Source: [Streptosporangium] indianense (GTDB lineage: Bacteria; Actinomycetota; Actinomycetes; Streptomycetales; Streptomycetaceae). Taken from it: a DNA stretch of 64,000 nucleotides. Location: positions 1-64,000 of the forward strand of contig NZ_JAKEIO010000026.1 in NCBI RefSeq assembly GCF_021474405.1. Direction: 5' to 3'. The notes below the pieces were generated by a model. It saw only the letters and a list, made by a program, of their open reading frames with translations, was not told the origin of the DNA and searched no databases. The translations under genes were made by a program, and so were the position numbers. Positions 43,805 through 54,992 of the stretch are shown piece by piece. Position 1 is the first letter of the stretch, and each line of letters starts with the position of its first letter.

Positions 43805-45124
43805 TCAACCCCGGGGCCGCCAGTGCCCGTTCTGCCATCCGAGCTCGGCCGGAGTGAGCGGATTCATGGCCGTGACGTCGCGCGGGACGATGGAGAATCC
43901 CTGCCAGTGGACGGGCATGGGCTGCTGGTCCTCGTCCCGGGCTATGTGGTGGAAGCCGATGTTCGTCCAGAGGACCGGGTGGGTCAGGGTCTGCCCGTTC
44001 ACCCACTTGTCGACGGACTTCCCGGCGCCCGCACCGCAGGCTCCCGGGTTGTTGCTGGCGAAGAGTTCGCACTTGTTGTACTGCGTGACGTACACGTCGT
44101 GCTTGGTGTAGCCGCGTCCCGGGTACCTGGTGGTGGGTCCGGGGACGATCTCGTAGGAGCGCGCGTGTCCGTCCTTGTTCTTGCCGGTGGCGCTGACCAT
44201 GCGCCACCACCGGTAGCTCTTGCTGTCTCCGGCCAGCTCCTTGGTGACCTTGGTGCGGGTCGTCCTGACGGTGGGCGCGCGCTGTCCCCGGGTGGGGGCG
44301 GCGACGGTGGAGTCGTACTGCTCGACCTTGTTCTTGGTGGAGCCGTCCAGGGCGAAGTCGAGCCGCCAGAAGACGTTGTGGCTGTGGCTGGTGGCCTTGG
44401 CCGCGCTCGCGCCCTTGCCGATGGGCCAGCCCCGGCCGTCGCCGGCGTCGTAGTCGTCCCAGGACAGACTGCCGGTCGCGCCGACGTTCATGGTGATCGT
44501 GCCGTCGTCCTGGAAGCGCCACTCGGTCATGTACTCGTACCAGCCGACCTGGTTCACCGTGTAGACGAGCAGGTCCTTGCCCTCGGCCTGGTAGACCTTG
44601 TTCGCGGTGTCGCCCTGCATGCGGTAGGCGTGGCCGCGGGAGCGGGTGGTGGTGCACAGGCCCTTGACGTTCGGGTCCTCGTTCCAGGAGTCCGGGACCT
44701 TGACCGTCTTGATGGCGCCGCCGGGGCACTCGCCGGCAGCCAGGTTCATCAGGCCCTGGGCGAAGTCGAAGCCGGTGAGGTCGTCGTACTCGACGTTGCC
44801 GTCGTCGTAGGGGACGTGGATCTGGCCGAGGCGGGCGCTGTTGAGGACCTTGATCGGTTTGGGTTCGCCCTTGGGCTGGTACGCGATGTCGTCCAGGACG
44901 AGGCCGGCCTTGCCGTCGTAGCGCCAGCACATCCGCCAGGTGGTGCCGGAGGAGAGCTTCTGCTCGATGCGGTAGGCGGCGCTGCAGTCGGCGGCCGGGG
45001 CGGGAGCGGCCTGGGGCCGGGCGGTGGCGGGTCCCGCGCCGGCCGTGGCCCCCGCGGCCAGCGCGGCCACGGTCAGGCCCACGGCCGCCCGGGTGCGGGC
45101 CTTGGTGTTGCTGATCACGCGCAT
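43805..45124 (-). CDS. secreted copper amine oxidase catalytic domain
   Basis: The 439-residue precursor has a signal peptide (GLTVAALAAGATAGAGPATA) and a copper-amine-oxidase catalytic domain. The TPQ-forming Tyr fits Tyr196 in VGWYEYMTE (canonical NYD/E has Trp instead of Asn). The copper ligands match His247 and His249 (SHSHNVFW) and His393 (GFHHIARDED). The catalytic Asp matches Asp115/116 in EYDDLTGFDF. The N2 and N3 domains found at the front of full-length enzymes are absent, but the gene 57 bp upstream encodes such a domain. It would oxidise primary amines to aldehydes, giving H2O2, outside the cell. The Asn to Trp change may affect cofactor formation. Confidence 0.83.
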   Translation of the reverse strand: MRVISNTKARTRAAVGLTVAALAAGATAGAGPATARPQAAPAPAADCSAAYRIEQKLSSGTTWRMCWRYDGKAGLVLDDIAYQPKGEPKPIKVLNSARLGQIHVPYDDGNVEYDDLTGFDFAQGLMNLAAGECPGGAIKTVKVPDSWNEDPNVKGLCTTTRSRGHAYRMQGDTANKVYQAEGKDLLVYTVNQVGWYEYMTEWRFQDDGTITMNVGATGSLSWDDYDAGDGRGWPIGKGASAAKATSHSHNVFWRLDFALDGSTKNKVEQYDSTVAAPTRGQRAPTVRTTRTKVTKELAGDSKSYRWWRMVSATGKNKDGHARSYEIVPGPTTRYPGRGYTKHDVYVTQYNKCELFASNNPGACGAGAGKSVDKWVNGQTLTHPVLWTNIGFHHIARDEDQQPMPVHWQGFSIVPRDVTAMNPLTPAELGWQNGHWRPRG

Positions 45125-45181
45125 GACGAGATGACTCCCAGACGAGGAGGAGCGAGGTGGACGGTGGGTGAAACGGGCGGC

Positions 45182-45997
45182 TCAGCGGTCGAGCCGGGCG
45201 ACCTTGCGGGCGCTCAGGTCGATCACCAGCGACCTGGCGTCGACCCACGGTCCGTTCTTGATCTTCGGGAAGAGCCGGACGCAGCGGTGCTCTCCGCACT
45301 GGTCGAGCGCGGCGGGCTGGGCGCCCGGCGCGGCCCGGTAGACGGCTCCGCTGAGCTGGAGCTGGTCGGGCGAGGTGAGCGCCTTGCCGGTGGCGTCCTG
45401 GTAGTCGGCCTTCAGACCCGAGCCGAGCGGGTCGGCGAGCAGCAGGCCGGCCGCCTCGGCCTTCTCGGCGCGGCTCAGCGGCGGCTGGACGCCGTGCTGG
45501 GTGTCGGTGTGCACCACCTTGCCGGTGCCGAGGTCGACGGTCCGGGTGACGAGGGTGTCGTCCCGGTAGTCGTAGAAGGTCACGTCGGCGCGCCGGGGCG
45601 CGACCGGCCCGGCGGCCCCGTCGGCCTCGGGTTCGGCCAGGTCGACGCCGAGTCGCTGCGGGCCGCGTTCCCCGTCGACGCTCTCACTGCTGCCGAACAG
45701 CTGGCGGCTGAGGGCGATCTTCCCGGCCCGCTCCAGCTCGTCGTCGGTCAGCGGATCGCTGCCCTCGCCCTTCCGCCCCTCGGCAGGGGCCTCCTCGACG
45801 ACACCCGGTGCCACGGCCCGGCCGCCCGCCCCCGCGGCGCCGGCCTCCTGCGCGGCGGACCGGCCCGTCCGGGTCCCGCTGTCGTCCGCCCCCGCCGTGC
45901 CGGGCAGGGTCACCGCCACCATCACGGCGGTCCCGGCCACCGCGATGGCGGTACCGGCCACCATCTTCCCCAGGTGGCGGTGCACTATGTTGCGCAC
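45182..45997 (-). CDS. secreted copper-amine-oxidase N-domain-like protein
   Basis: The 271-residue precursor has a signal peptide (AGTAIAVAGTAVMVAVTLPGTAG). The mature part matches the N2/N3 region of copper amine oxidases: LTDDELERAGKIALSR, RADVTFYDYRDDTLV, VDLGTGKVV and HGVQPPLSRAEKAEAAGLLL. It lies 57 bp upstream of the catalytic-domain gene, in the same direction. Together they add to about 710 residues, close to a full enzyme, hence a split copper amine oxidase. GTG at 45997 is the start. Alternatively this is an independent peptide-binding or chaperone-like partner. Confidence 0.78.
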   Translation of the reverse strand: MRNIVHRHLGKMVAGTAIAVAGTAVMVAVTLPGTAGADDSGTRTGRSAAQEAGAAGAGGRAVAPGVVEEAPAEGRKGEGSDPLTDDELERAGKIALSRQLFGSSESVDGERGPQRLGVDLAEPEADGAAGPVAPRRADVTFYDYRDDTLVTRTVDLGTGKVVHTDTQHGVQPPLSRAEKAEAAGLLLADPLGSGLKADYQDATGKALTSPDQLQLSGAVYRAAPGAQPAALDQCGEHRCVRLFPKIKNGPWVDARSLVIDLSARKVARLDR

Positions 45998-46051
45998 GTC
46001 TTCCCCCTACTCCCCCAAGCCCCGGGAGTATGCGTCGGCCCCATTGGTTTG

Positions 46052-46066
46052 GCATACCGCGTATGC
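46052..46066. promoter_or_regulatory. candidate operator upstream of glgX
   Basis: GCATAC-CGC-GTATGC is a perfect inverted repeat. A further half-site, GTATGC, lies at 46028-46033. It sits in the 179-bp divergent region between the split copper oxidase operon and glgX, where it could regulate either. No matching regulator is encoded nearby. Confidence 0.45.
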
Positions 46067-46176
46067 ACTGGTCACTCGATAAGAGGGAGATAAGTCATAG
46101 GAGGTTCCCTCACTTTCGGGGAGACTCGGGACCAAGGCGTCCCCACCGGCGCCGCACACCTGAAAGAGTCGTAGAC

Positions 46177-48327
<2,151 letters not shown>

Positions 48328-48340
48328 CCGCCTGGCGCGT

Positions 48341-48378
48341 GCGCGTCGTCCGGAAAGCCACTCGTCCGGGCGACGCGC
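48341..48378 (+). terminator. terminator after glgX
   Basis: GCGCGTCGTCCGG (48341-48353) pairs with CCGGGCGACGCGC (48366-48378) in a 13-bp stem with one G-U pair and a 12-nt loop. It starts 14 bp after the glgX stop. Confidence 0.75.
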
Positions 48379-48435
48379 GGCGCACCTGCCGCGCGGGATG
48401 ACACGAACGGCGGCAGGGCGGGTACGTACGTTTCC

Positions 48436-50805
48436 ATGACACCTGAGCGACTTGACCCGGTGGTGCCCACGGCCACGTACCGGCTGCAGCTGCAGCCCGA
48501 GTTCCCGTTCGGAGCAGCCGCGGCCGTCGTGCCGTACCTGGCCTCGCTCGGCGTCTCGCACCTGCACCTGTCCCCCGTCCTGGAGGCGGTGCCGGGCTCG
48601 ATGCACGGCTACGACGTCGTCGACCACGCGCGCGTGCGCGCGGAGCTGGGCGGCGAGGAGGGGCTGCGGTCGCTGGCGCGCACCGCGCGCGAGCACGGCC
48701 TCGGACTGGTGGTGGACATCGTCCCGAACCACATGGCCATGGCCCCGCGGCACAACCGCGCCCTGTGGGAGGTGCTGCGGGAGGGCCCGAAGTCGCCGTA
48801 CGCGCGGTGGTTCGACATCGACTGGGAGGCGCAGGACGGCCAGGTGCTGCTGCCGGTCCTCGGCGGGCCGCTGGCCGAGGTGCTCGACGAACTGCGCGTC
48901 GACGGTGACGTGCTGCGCTACTACGACCACGTCCTGCCGCTGCGGGAGGGCACCGAGGACCTGCCGCTGCCGCACCTGCTGGACGCGCAGTGGTACCGCC
49001 CGGTGTGGTGGCGGCTGGCCCGCACCGAGCTCAACTACCGGCGGTTCTTCAGCATCTCGGAGCTCATCGGGGTGCGGGTGGAGGACCCGGAGGTGTTCGA
49101 GGCCACCCACGACAAGATCCTCGGACTGCTGCACGAGGGCGTGATCGACGGGCTGCGCGTCGACCACCCCGACGGGCTCGCCGACCCCGGCGGCTACCTC
49201 CGCCGGCTGCACGAGGCGACCGGGGGCCGCTGGACGGTCGTGGAGAAGATCCTCGCCGACGGCGAGCACCTGCCGGCGTCCTGGCCCGTCGCCGGGACCA
49301 CCGGCTACGACGCCCTGCGGCACGTGGACGGGGTGTTCACGGACCCGGCAGGGTTCGGGGACCTGCTGGGGCGGTACCGGCGCTTCGCGGCCCCGCAGAC
49401 GGACCGCGGCGGGCAGTGGGAGGCGACGGTGCGCAGGGCGGCGTACAAGGTCCTCACGCACGAGCTGGCGACCGAGACCGACCGCCTCACCCGGGTGGTG
49501 AGCCGGCTGTGCACGACCTCCCCTGAGCCCGCCCTGCGCGACCGCGCGCCCTGGGCGCTGCGTACCGCCCTCCAGGAGCTCCTGGTCCGTATGGAGGTCT
49601 ACCGGCCCTACGAGTCCTCCGACGCCGCGTCCGTGGTCACCGAGGAAGCCGCCGCCGAGGCCCGGCACGCCTTCGCCGTCCCCGAGGAGGCCGGGGCCGT
49701 GGACGTGGTCCGGGACCTGGTGCTGGGACGCTACGGCGACGAACCCGCGCAGCTGGAGTTCCGGACGCGGTTCGCGCAGACCTCGTCGGCGCTGCGGGCC
49801 AAGTCCGTGGAGGACACCGCGTTCTACCGGTACGTGCCCCTGCTGTCGGCGACCGAGGTGGGCGGCAACCCGGGTGCTCCGGCGCTGTCGCCGGAGGAGT
49901 TCCACGCGTACTGCACGCGCGTGCAGCGCGACTGGCCGGTCACCGGCACGGTCGCGACGACGCACGACACCAAGCGCAGCGCGGACGTCCGGGCGGCGTT
50001 GCACGTGCTCACCGAGTGCCCGGACCGCTGGGCGGACGTGCTCACGGAGGTGACCCGGACCGGGGAGGGCGTGCCGGACGCACAACTGGCGTGGGCGGCC
50101 TGGCAGACGGTGTTCGGGCTGGGACCGGCCCCGGAGGCGCTGGAGCGGGTGCGGGGGGCGCTGCTGAAGCACGTGCGGGAGGCGGGCCTGTACACGAGCT
50201 GGACCGAGCAGGAGCCGTCGTACGAGGAGGCGGTGGCGGCTTTCGTGGCGGCCGGGCCGTGCGGGGCGCCGGGTGAGCGGATCGCCGCGTTCAGGGAGTC
50301 GCTGGCGCCGCACATCCGGGCCAACGTGCTGGGCACGGCCCTGGTGCAGCTGACGATGCCGGGCGTCCCGGACGTGTACCAGGGCACGGAGGCGGAGTAC
50401 CGGGCGCTGGTCGACCCGGACAACCGGCGGGCGGTGGACTTCCCGCCCCCGGAGTCCGGCAGCACCTCCGGGGAGAAGACGGAGGTGACACGGGCGGCAC
50501 TGGGGCTGCGGGCCCGGCGGCCCGGCTCCTTCGGTGACACGGCGACGTACATGCCGCTGCCCGCCGAGGGACCGGCGGCGGCGCACTGCCTGTCCTTCGT
50601 CCGCTCCGGTGCGGTGCTGACGGCCGTGACCCGGCTGTCGCTGCGGCTGGCGGAGGCGGGTGGCTGGCGGGACACGCGGCTGCCGCTGCCGCCGGGCCGC
50701 TGGGCGGACGTGCTGCGGCCCGGGCGCGAGTTCTCCGGGCACGCGCGCGTGGAGGAACTGTTCGCCGAGCTGCCGGTGGCGTTGCTGGAACGGGCGGGTG
50801 ACTGA
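48436..50805 (+). CDS. treY: (1->4)-alpha-D-glucan 1-alpha-D-glucosylmutase
   Basis: The 789-residue GH13 enzyme turns the reducing end of maltodextrins into an alpha,alpha-1,1-linked (trehalosyl) end. Early motifs are ATYRLQLQPEFPFG, SMHGYDVVDHARV and DIVPNHMA. The catalytic Asp lies in GLRVDHPDGLADPGGYL, the Glu in VVEKILADG, and the third Asp in TTHDTKRSADVRA. Length fits TreY. The ATG at 48436 is the only good start. With TreZ (4.2 kb further on) it makes trehalose from glycogen. Between them lie a broken gene, the M14 pair and the FHA gene, an unusual spacing for Streptomyces. Confidence 0.93.
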   Translation: MTPERLDPVVPTATYRLQLQPEFPFGAAAAVVPYLASLGVSHLHLSPVLEAVPGSMHGYDVVDHARVRAELGGEEGLRSLARTAREHGLGLVVDIVPNHMAMAPRHNRALWEVLREGPKSPYARWFDIDWEAQDGQVLLPVLGGPLAEVLDELRVDGDVLRYYDHVLPLREGTEDLPLPHLLDAQWYRPVWWRLARTELNYRRFFSISELIGVRVEDPEVFEATHDKILGLLHEGVIDGLRVDHPDGLADPGGYLRRLHEATGGRWTVVEKILADGEHLPASWPVAGTTGYDALRHVDGVFTDPAGFGDLLGRYRRFAAPQTDRGGQWEATVRRAAYKVLTHELATETDRLTRVVSRLCTTSPEPALRDRAPWALRTALQELLVRMEVYRPYESSDAASVVTEEAAAEARHAFAVPEEAGAVDVVRDLVLGRYGDEPAQLEFRTRFAQTSSALRAKSVEDTAFYRYVPLLSATEVGGNPGAPALSPEEFHAYCTRVQRDWPVTGTVATTHDTKRSADVRAALHVLTECPDRWADVLTEVTRTGEGVPDAQLAWAAWQTVFGLGPAPEALERVRGALLKHVREAGLYTSWTEQEPSYEEAVAAFVAAGPCGAPGERIAAFRESLAPHIRANVLGTALVQLTMPGVPDVYQGTEAEYRALVDPDNRRAVDFPPPESGSTSGEKTEVTRAALGLRARRPGSFGDTATYMPLPAEGPAAAHCLSFVRSGAVLTAVTRLSLRLAEAGGWRDTRLPLPPGRWADVLRPGREFSGHARVEELFAELPVALLERAGD

Positions 50806-51410
50806 GCTCGGGCGACCGCGGGGCCGTCATTCGGGCGGTCCTCCTGGACGGGAGTCCCGAGGTCAGGCGACTGCGGGGCCGCCTTCGGGGCAGTCCTCGT
50901 AGACGGGCAGCGGGGCTAGCAGGCCGCGGCCAGGCCGTCCGCAGCAGGTCGACGAACCGCTCCGCCACGCCGGTCGGCGGCAGGCTCCGGCAGGGTCACC
51001 GACGTCCGGCCCGCGAAGCGGTCGTCGAAGGGCACCACGAGCACGATCTCCTCCTCGCCGACCGGGACGACGGGGCCCGGCGAGATCGACGGTGCCGCGC
51101 GCGATCCGCTCCTCCAGCGCCTCGTGGCGTGTTCGTGGAGGTGCACCGCCACGCCGGGGGTGGGCGGCGCGCCGGCCGGTCGTCGGCTGGGACGCCGAAT
51201 CGTCCGACGTGGCCCGGCACGTCCACCCACACCCGACGCTGTCCGAGACGGTGGGCGAACGTTCCTCACCCTGGTGGGGCGGGGGTTGCACCAGCAATGA
51301 GCGGTGGGCCGTGCTTCCGGGCGCCCCCTGGGGGCTCCCCGGTCGCGCCCTTGACACCGCACCATGGCCGTGGGGTACTGCGATGGCGAACTCGGGCGGA
51401 TGTGACGGGG
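50806..51410 (-). pseudogene. frame-broken gene between treY and the M14 gene
   Basis: No intact frame occurs, but plausible coding pieces read leftward in different frames: WVDVPGHVGRFGVPADD (51180-51230), AVHLHEHATR (51120-51150), ALEERIARGTVDLAGP (51070-51120) and VVPVGEEEIVLVVPFDDRFA (51010-51070). They end in LPVYEDCPEGGPAVA with a stop at 50863-50865. Third-position GC moves with the frame, as in a gene with several single-base indels. The last ~45 bp occur again in a near copy just beyond (50811-50853 and 50866-50908). The original product is not recognised. The sequence from 51250 to the M14 start at 51411 shows nothing. Confidence 0.5.
50811..50908. repeat. imperfect duplication of a gene end
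   Basis: Two copies of about 43 bp, 50811-50853 and 50866-50908, share GGCGAC(C/T)GCGGGGCCG, then CGGGC/GGGGC and GTCCTC at matching positions. On the minus strand both encode a PVxEDxPxxGPAVA end, so a coding 3' end was duplicated. Confidence 0.65.
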
Positions 51411-52661
51411 GTGAGTGTCCTGCCGGAGCTGCGCTACCCGACGGTGACCGAACAGGTCTCAGCTGCCCGGGCATTGTCCGCCCAGCGTCCCGGCGTGTGC
51501 ACCCTGCGGCAGGTGGGCACCTCACGCGCGGGCAGGCCCCTGCACCTGCTGTCCGTGGGCCGCGCCCGCCGTGCCGTCCTGGTGGTCGCGGGTGCCCACG
51601 CCAACGAGCCGACCGGCTCCTGCACACAGCTCGACCTCGCCCGGCGGGTCCTGGAGCAGCGGGAGTTGCGCGACGGCGTCTCCTGGCACTTCCTGCTGTG
51701 CGCGGACCCCGACGGGGCGAGCCTGCACGTGACGCCGGCACCGCGCAGCCTCTTCGACTACCACCTGGGGTTCTTCCGGCCCGCCGGCCCGGAACAGCCC
51801 GAGTGGGCGCCCTCGGTGCTGCCGCCGGACCGGCTGCCGCCCGAGACCCGGGCCCTGACGGGTGTCATCGACGAGCTGCGCCCCTACCTCCAGGTCACCC
51901 TGCACGGCACGGACCTGGGCGGCAGCTGGGTGCAGCTGACGCGGGACGTGCCCGGGCTGGCGGAACCGTTCGCGAAGTCCGCGGCCGAGCTGCACATCCC
52001 GGTGGAGACCGGCGCCTCCGACGCGGCCGGCTGGCCGGCGTCCGGGCCGGGCGTGCACGTGATGCCGGCGCCGGGGATCGGGCCCGCGTACCCGAGCCTG
52101 CCGGACGACGCGCGGCACAGCACCTGGTACCACGCCCACCGCTACGGCGGACTGACCGCGGTGGTCGAAGTGCCGATGTGGGCGAGCGACCTGGTGGACG
52201 ACCCGGCTCCGCATCCGGCTCCGGCGGCGGCGATCGGGCGGCTGGCTCGTCGGCTGCAGCGTGACGCGCTGGAGGTGACGCGCGTGCTCGACCACGCGCT
52301 GCCCCGGCTGGCGGATCTGGACGGTCCGTTGCTGCGGGCCGCCCGATGGGGGCTCGAGCTGGTTCCGGGCCTGGCCTCCGACCTGCTGCACATCCCGCCC
52401 GCCGATCTCACCCGGGCGTACGTCGGCAGTGTGGACGCGTTCGCGCGGCGTGTGCCGCTGCGGGCGGCGGCCATGCTGCTGCGGGTGCTGCGGGGCACCG
52501 ACGACCGGGCGGCGAACCAGCTCGAAGAACTCGTGTCGACGTGGAGCGACGCCTTCGCGGAACGGTTCCGGGCCCGCTGGGTGCCCTTGGAGCACCAGGT
52601 GGAGCACCAGTCCCGCACGGTCGTCGCGGCGGCGCTGCACGCCCGTGAGAGGGCGTGGTAG
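51411..52661 (+). CDS. M14-family zinc carboxypeptidase
   Basis: The 416-residue enzyme has the M14 core: VVAGAHANEPTGS with zinc ligands His and Glu (HxxE), the third His in VTLHGTDLGG, and the catalytic Glu in AVVEVPMWA. The N-terminal PTVTEQVSAARALSAQRPGV and TSRAGRPLHLL are shared with the convergent neighbour. It would release C-terminal residues from peptides or cell-wall stems. The GTG at 51411 is favoured; a GTG at 51402 is also in frame. It has no signal peptide. The paralogue lies 100 bp after its stop, reading toward it. Confidence 0.85.
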   Translation: MSVLPELRYPTVTEQVSAARALSAQRPGVCTLRQVGTSRAGRPLHLLSVGRARRAVLVVAGAHANEPTGSCTQLDLARRVLEQRELRDGVSWHFLLCADPDGASLHVTPAPRSLFDYHLGFFRPAGPEQPEWAPSVLPPDRLPPETRALTGVIDELRPYLQVTLHGTDLGGSWVQLTRDVPGLAEPFAKSAAELHIPVETGASDAAGWPASGPGVHVMPAPGIGPAYPSLPDDARHSTWYHAHRYGGLTAVVEVPMWASDLVDDPAPHPAPAAAIGRLARRLQRDALEVTRVLDHALPRLADLDGPLLRAARWGLELVPGLASDLLHIPPADLTRAYVGSVDAFARRVPLRAAAMLLRVLRGTDDRAANQLEELVSTWSDAFAERFRARWVPLEHQVEHQSRTVVAAALHARERAW

Positions 52662-52761
52662 GTCCCGTGCGGGGACGCGCCGGGCACCGCCGATGCCCAC
52701 AGGCAGGCAAGCCGGCGGAACAAGGGCCGGGGTGCGGCCCGACGGCCGCCGACGTCCGGGC

Positions 52762-54108
52762 TCAGTCGCGCTGCATCGGCACCGGCTCACCCGGCTCCGG
52801 ACACGCGCGCGCGTGCCGGCCGGCCAGCTCGAACGCGGCGATCACCACGCGGGCCTGGTACTCCGCCTGGCGGGCGACCGGGATCCAGCGCGCCCCGAAG
52901 CCGTCGCGGTAGTCGGCGCACCACTGGTCGATCAGCCGGTCCAGCTCCGGCAGCACCCCGGCCGGGTCGCGGCCGGCGGCACGGACGAGCCGGTGCAGCA
53001 GTCCCGCCGTGCGCAGCGCGAGCCGCCGCCCGGAGATGCGCAGGGCGACCAGATGGGCGGTGCTCAGGGGCGGCAGGGGATGGGCCGGGCTGTCGCCGGT
53101 GTCGGGGTCCCAGGCATCGGCGAGGCCCGGACAGACCAGGAGGTAGTCGTCGACCGGGGCGAGCAGACGGGCCGCGTCGGGCACGGTGGCGAGGTGCGGG
53201 CGGATCAGGGTCAGGAGGTGCCGCAGGAGGCCCGCGTCATGGCGCAGGGTGCGGCTGACGGCCCGGAGCACGGCGTCCCGGTCCACGGGCGGTGAGCTGT
53301 CCGCCACCGCCGTCACGCCCCACATGGGCGCCTCGACGACCGCGGTGACGGTGCCGTGCCGGTAGGGGTGGAACCAGGTGGACTCGACGGCGGCCTCGGT
53401 GATGGCCGCGAGCAGATCGGCCCGGCGCGGCGGCGGGATCCGGTAGACGGCGGGCCCGAGGCCGGGCCAGTACAGGGCGTCGTACGCGCCGAGTTCGCGG
53501 GGGATGCCGAGCCGGGCGGCGATGTGGCTGAGGCGCCGGTCGAGGCCCGGCAGGTCGTGGGTGAGTTCGACGAAGCCGCCGCCGACGTCGACGCCGTGCA
53601 GGGAGCACTGGAGGAACGGGCGCAGCTCGTCCTGGAGGTCGAGCAGTGCCCGGGTCTCCGGCAGGGCGGCGCCGGCCGCGCCGTCGGGCAGCCACTCGGG
53701 CTGCTCCAGGAAGCCGGGCCGGAAGAAGTTCCGGACATAGTGGCCGAGGGTGTACGGGCCGGACAGCCAGCCCTCGTTGCGGCGCGAGCCGTCCGGGTCG
53801 AGGCACAGCAGCAGGTTCCAGGTGGCGTCGGCTCCCTCGGTGAGCCGCGGGTCGGCCAGGGCCCGCTCGGCCAGACGCAGCACGGTGGCGCCGCCCACCG
53901 GTTCGTTGGCGTGCGGGCCGGCGACGACCAGGGCCTGGCGGCTGCCGTGCCCCACGGAGAGCAGCCACATGGGGCTGCCCGCGCGGGAGGTGCCGATCCG
54001 GCGCAGCCGGGCGTCACGCGGGTGGCGGGCGACGAGGGCGGCGGCCCGGGTGCCCAGTTCGTCGACGGTCGGGTAGCGCAGCAGGGGCGGCAGGGCACAC
54101 CTCCCCAA
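52762..54108 (-). CDS. M14-family zinc carboxypeptidase (paralogue)
   Basis: The 448-residue protein mirrors its convergent neighbour: LLRYPTVDELG, VVAGPHANEPVGG (HxxE), SLHGVDVGGGFV and AVVEAPMWG. The two share the whole domain plan and length within about 30 residues, suggesting an inverted duplication. The only in-frame early start is a TTG at 54108, and a CTG nearer the conserved PPLLRYPTV is possible because GGGGAGG lies just before it. No signal peptide is seen, so a cytosolic peptidase is likely. Identity between the two is not high, implying an old duplication. Confidence 0.83.
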   Translation of the reverse strand: MGRCALPPLLRYPTVDELGTRAAALVARHPRDARLRRIGTSRAGSPMWLLSVGHGSRQALVVAGPHANEPVGGATVLRLAERALADPRLTEGADATWNLLLCLDPDGSRRNEGWLSGPYTLGHYVRNFFRPGFLEQPEWLPDGAAGAALPETRALLDLQDELRPFLQCSLHGVDVGGGFVELTHDLPGLDRRLSHIAARLGIPRELGAYDALYWPGLGPAVYRIPPPRRADLLAAITEAAVESTWFHPYRHGTVTAVVEAPMWGVTAVADSSPPVDRDAVLRAVSRTLRHDAGLLRHLLTLIRPHLATVPDAARLLAPVDDYLLVCPGLADAWDPDTGDSPAHPLPPLSTAHLVALRISGRRLALRTAGLLHRLVRAAGRDPAGVLPELDRLIDQWCADYRDGFGARWIPVARQAEYQARVVIAAFELAGRHARACPEPGEPVPMQRD

Positions 54109-54268
54109 TGCGGTGCCGTCGGTTCACCAGGTGTAGATGGTGTACGCACAGTGAGTCACGACTTCGGGGGCGCGTCAACACCGTGAACCGCAACGGGTTT
54201 CGGCCAAGGCCACCGGACCGACGGCCGGTAAGGCCCAGGCCGGGGGTGAGGTGCGACTCCGTTTCCGG

Positions 54269-54820
54269 TCAGCCGGCCGACAGCCGGAACATCATCCGGC
54301 CGAAGCCCACCTGGTCTCCGGCGCGGACGACGGCCGCGCCGACGACGCGCCTGCCGTTGACCGTGGTGCCGTTGGTGGAGCCGAGGTCCCGCAGCACCCA
54401 CAGGCCGCCCTGGTGACGGAGTTCGGCGTGGACGCGCGAGACGGTCTCGTGGTTGAGGCGCAGTCCGCTGGCGGGGTCGCGCCCTATGCGCAGCGGATGA
54501 CCGTGCGACGGGTGGGGCAGTTGCAGTTTGGGCAGCCGCTCGGCCTGCCAGGCCCTGCGCAGCCGCAGCGAGAACCCGGAGACCGCCTCGACGGTGCCGA
54601 ACACCAGGCGCGACAGACGGCTCTCGGTGCGCAGATCGGCGGTGAGCACGGCGAGTTCGTCCGGGCGGCGGGCGGCGAGCGCCAGCTCCATGCGGCGGAC
54701 GAACGTGTCGTGGGAGAGGCGGCCCACGGCGACGCCGTCGCGGAGCACCTTCAGCACCCGGTCGCGCTCCGCGTCGGAGAGCCGCGCGGGGGACGTGTTG
54801 AACTCGAAGGACGACGTCAC
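54269..54820 (-). CDS. DUF1707-FHA domain protein
   Basis: The 183-residue protein has an N-terminal DUF1707 domain (RLSDAERDRVLKVLRDGVAVGRL, about residues 12-65) and a C-terminal FHA domain (about residues 105-180). FHA recognition residues are LRIGRDP, SRVHAEL and GSTNGTTVNG, the Ser/Asn motif that reads phosphothreonine. Such proteins often serve as partners of Ser/Thr protein kinases and secretion systems. The GTG start at 54820 is chosen since DUF1707 begins there. It is divergent from treZ. Confidence 0.88.
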   Translation of the reverse strand: MTSSFEFNTSPARLSDAERDRVLKVLRDGVAVGRLSHDTFVRRMELALAARRPDELAVLTADLRTESRLSRLVFGTVEAVSGFSLRLRRAWQAERLPKLQLPHPSHGHPLRIGRDPASGLRLNHETVSRVHAELRHQGGLWVLRDLGSTNGTTVNGRRVVGAAVVRAGDQVGFGRMMFRLSAG

Positions 54821-54992
54821 GCTGGTGATTGTCGGACAGCGCGGGCGGGCTGTCCAGAAAACGGGAAATCGTCCGCCCCCGCGCCCACCCGGTGAGACCC
54901 GCCGCAAATGGGTGGATGCTCCAGCGGATTGATCTCTTTTGGCGCACCATGGACGGGCTACATCACGGTGAGCAGACGAAGGGGAACCGTCC

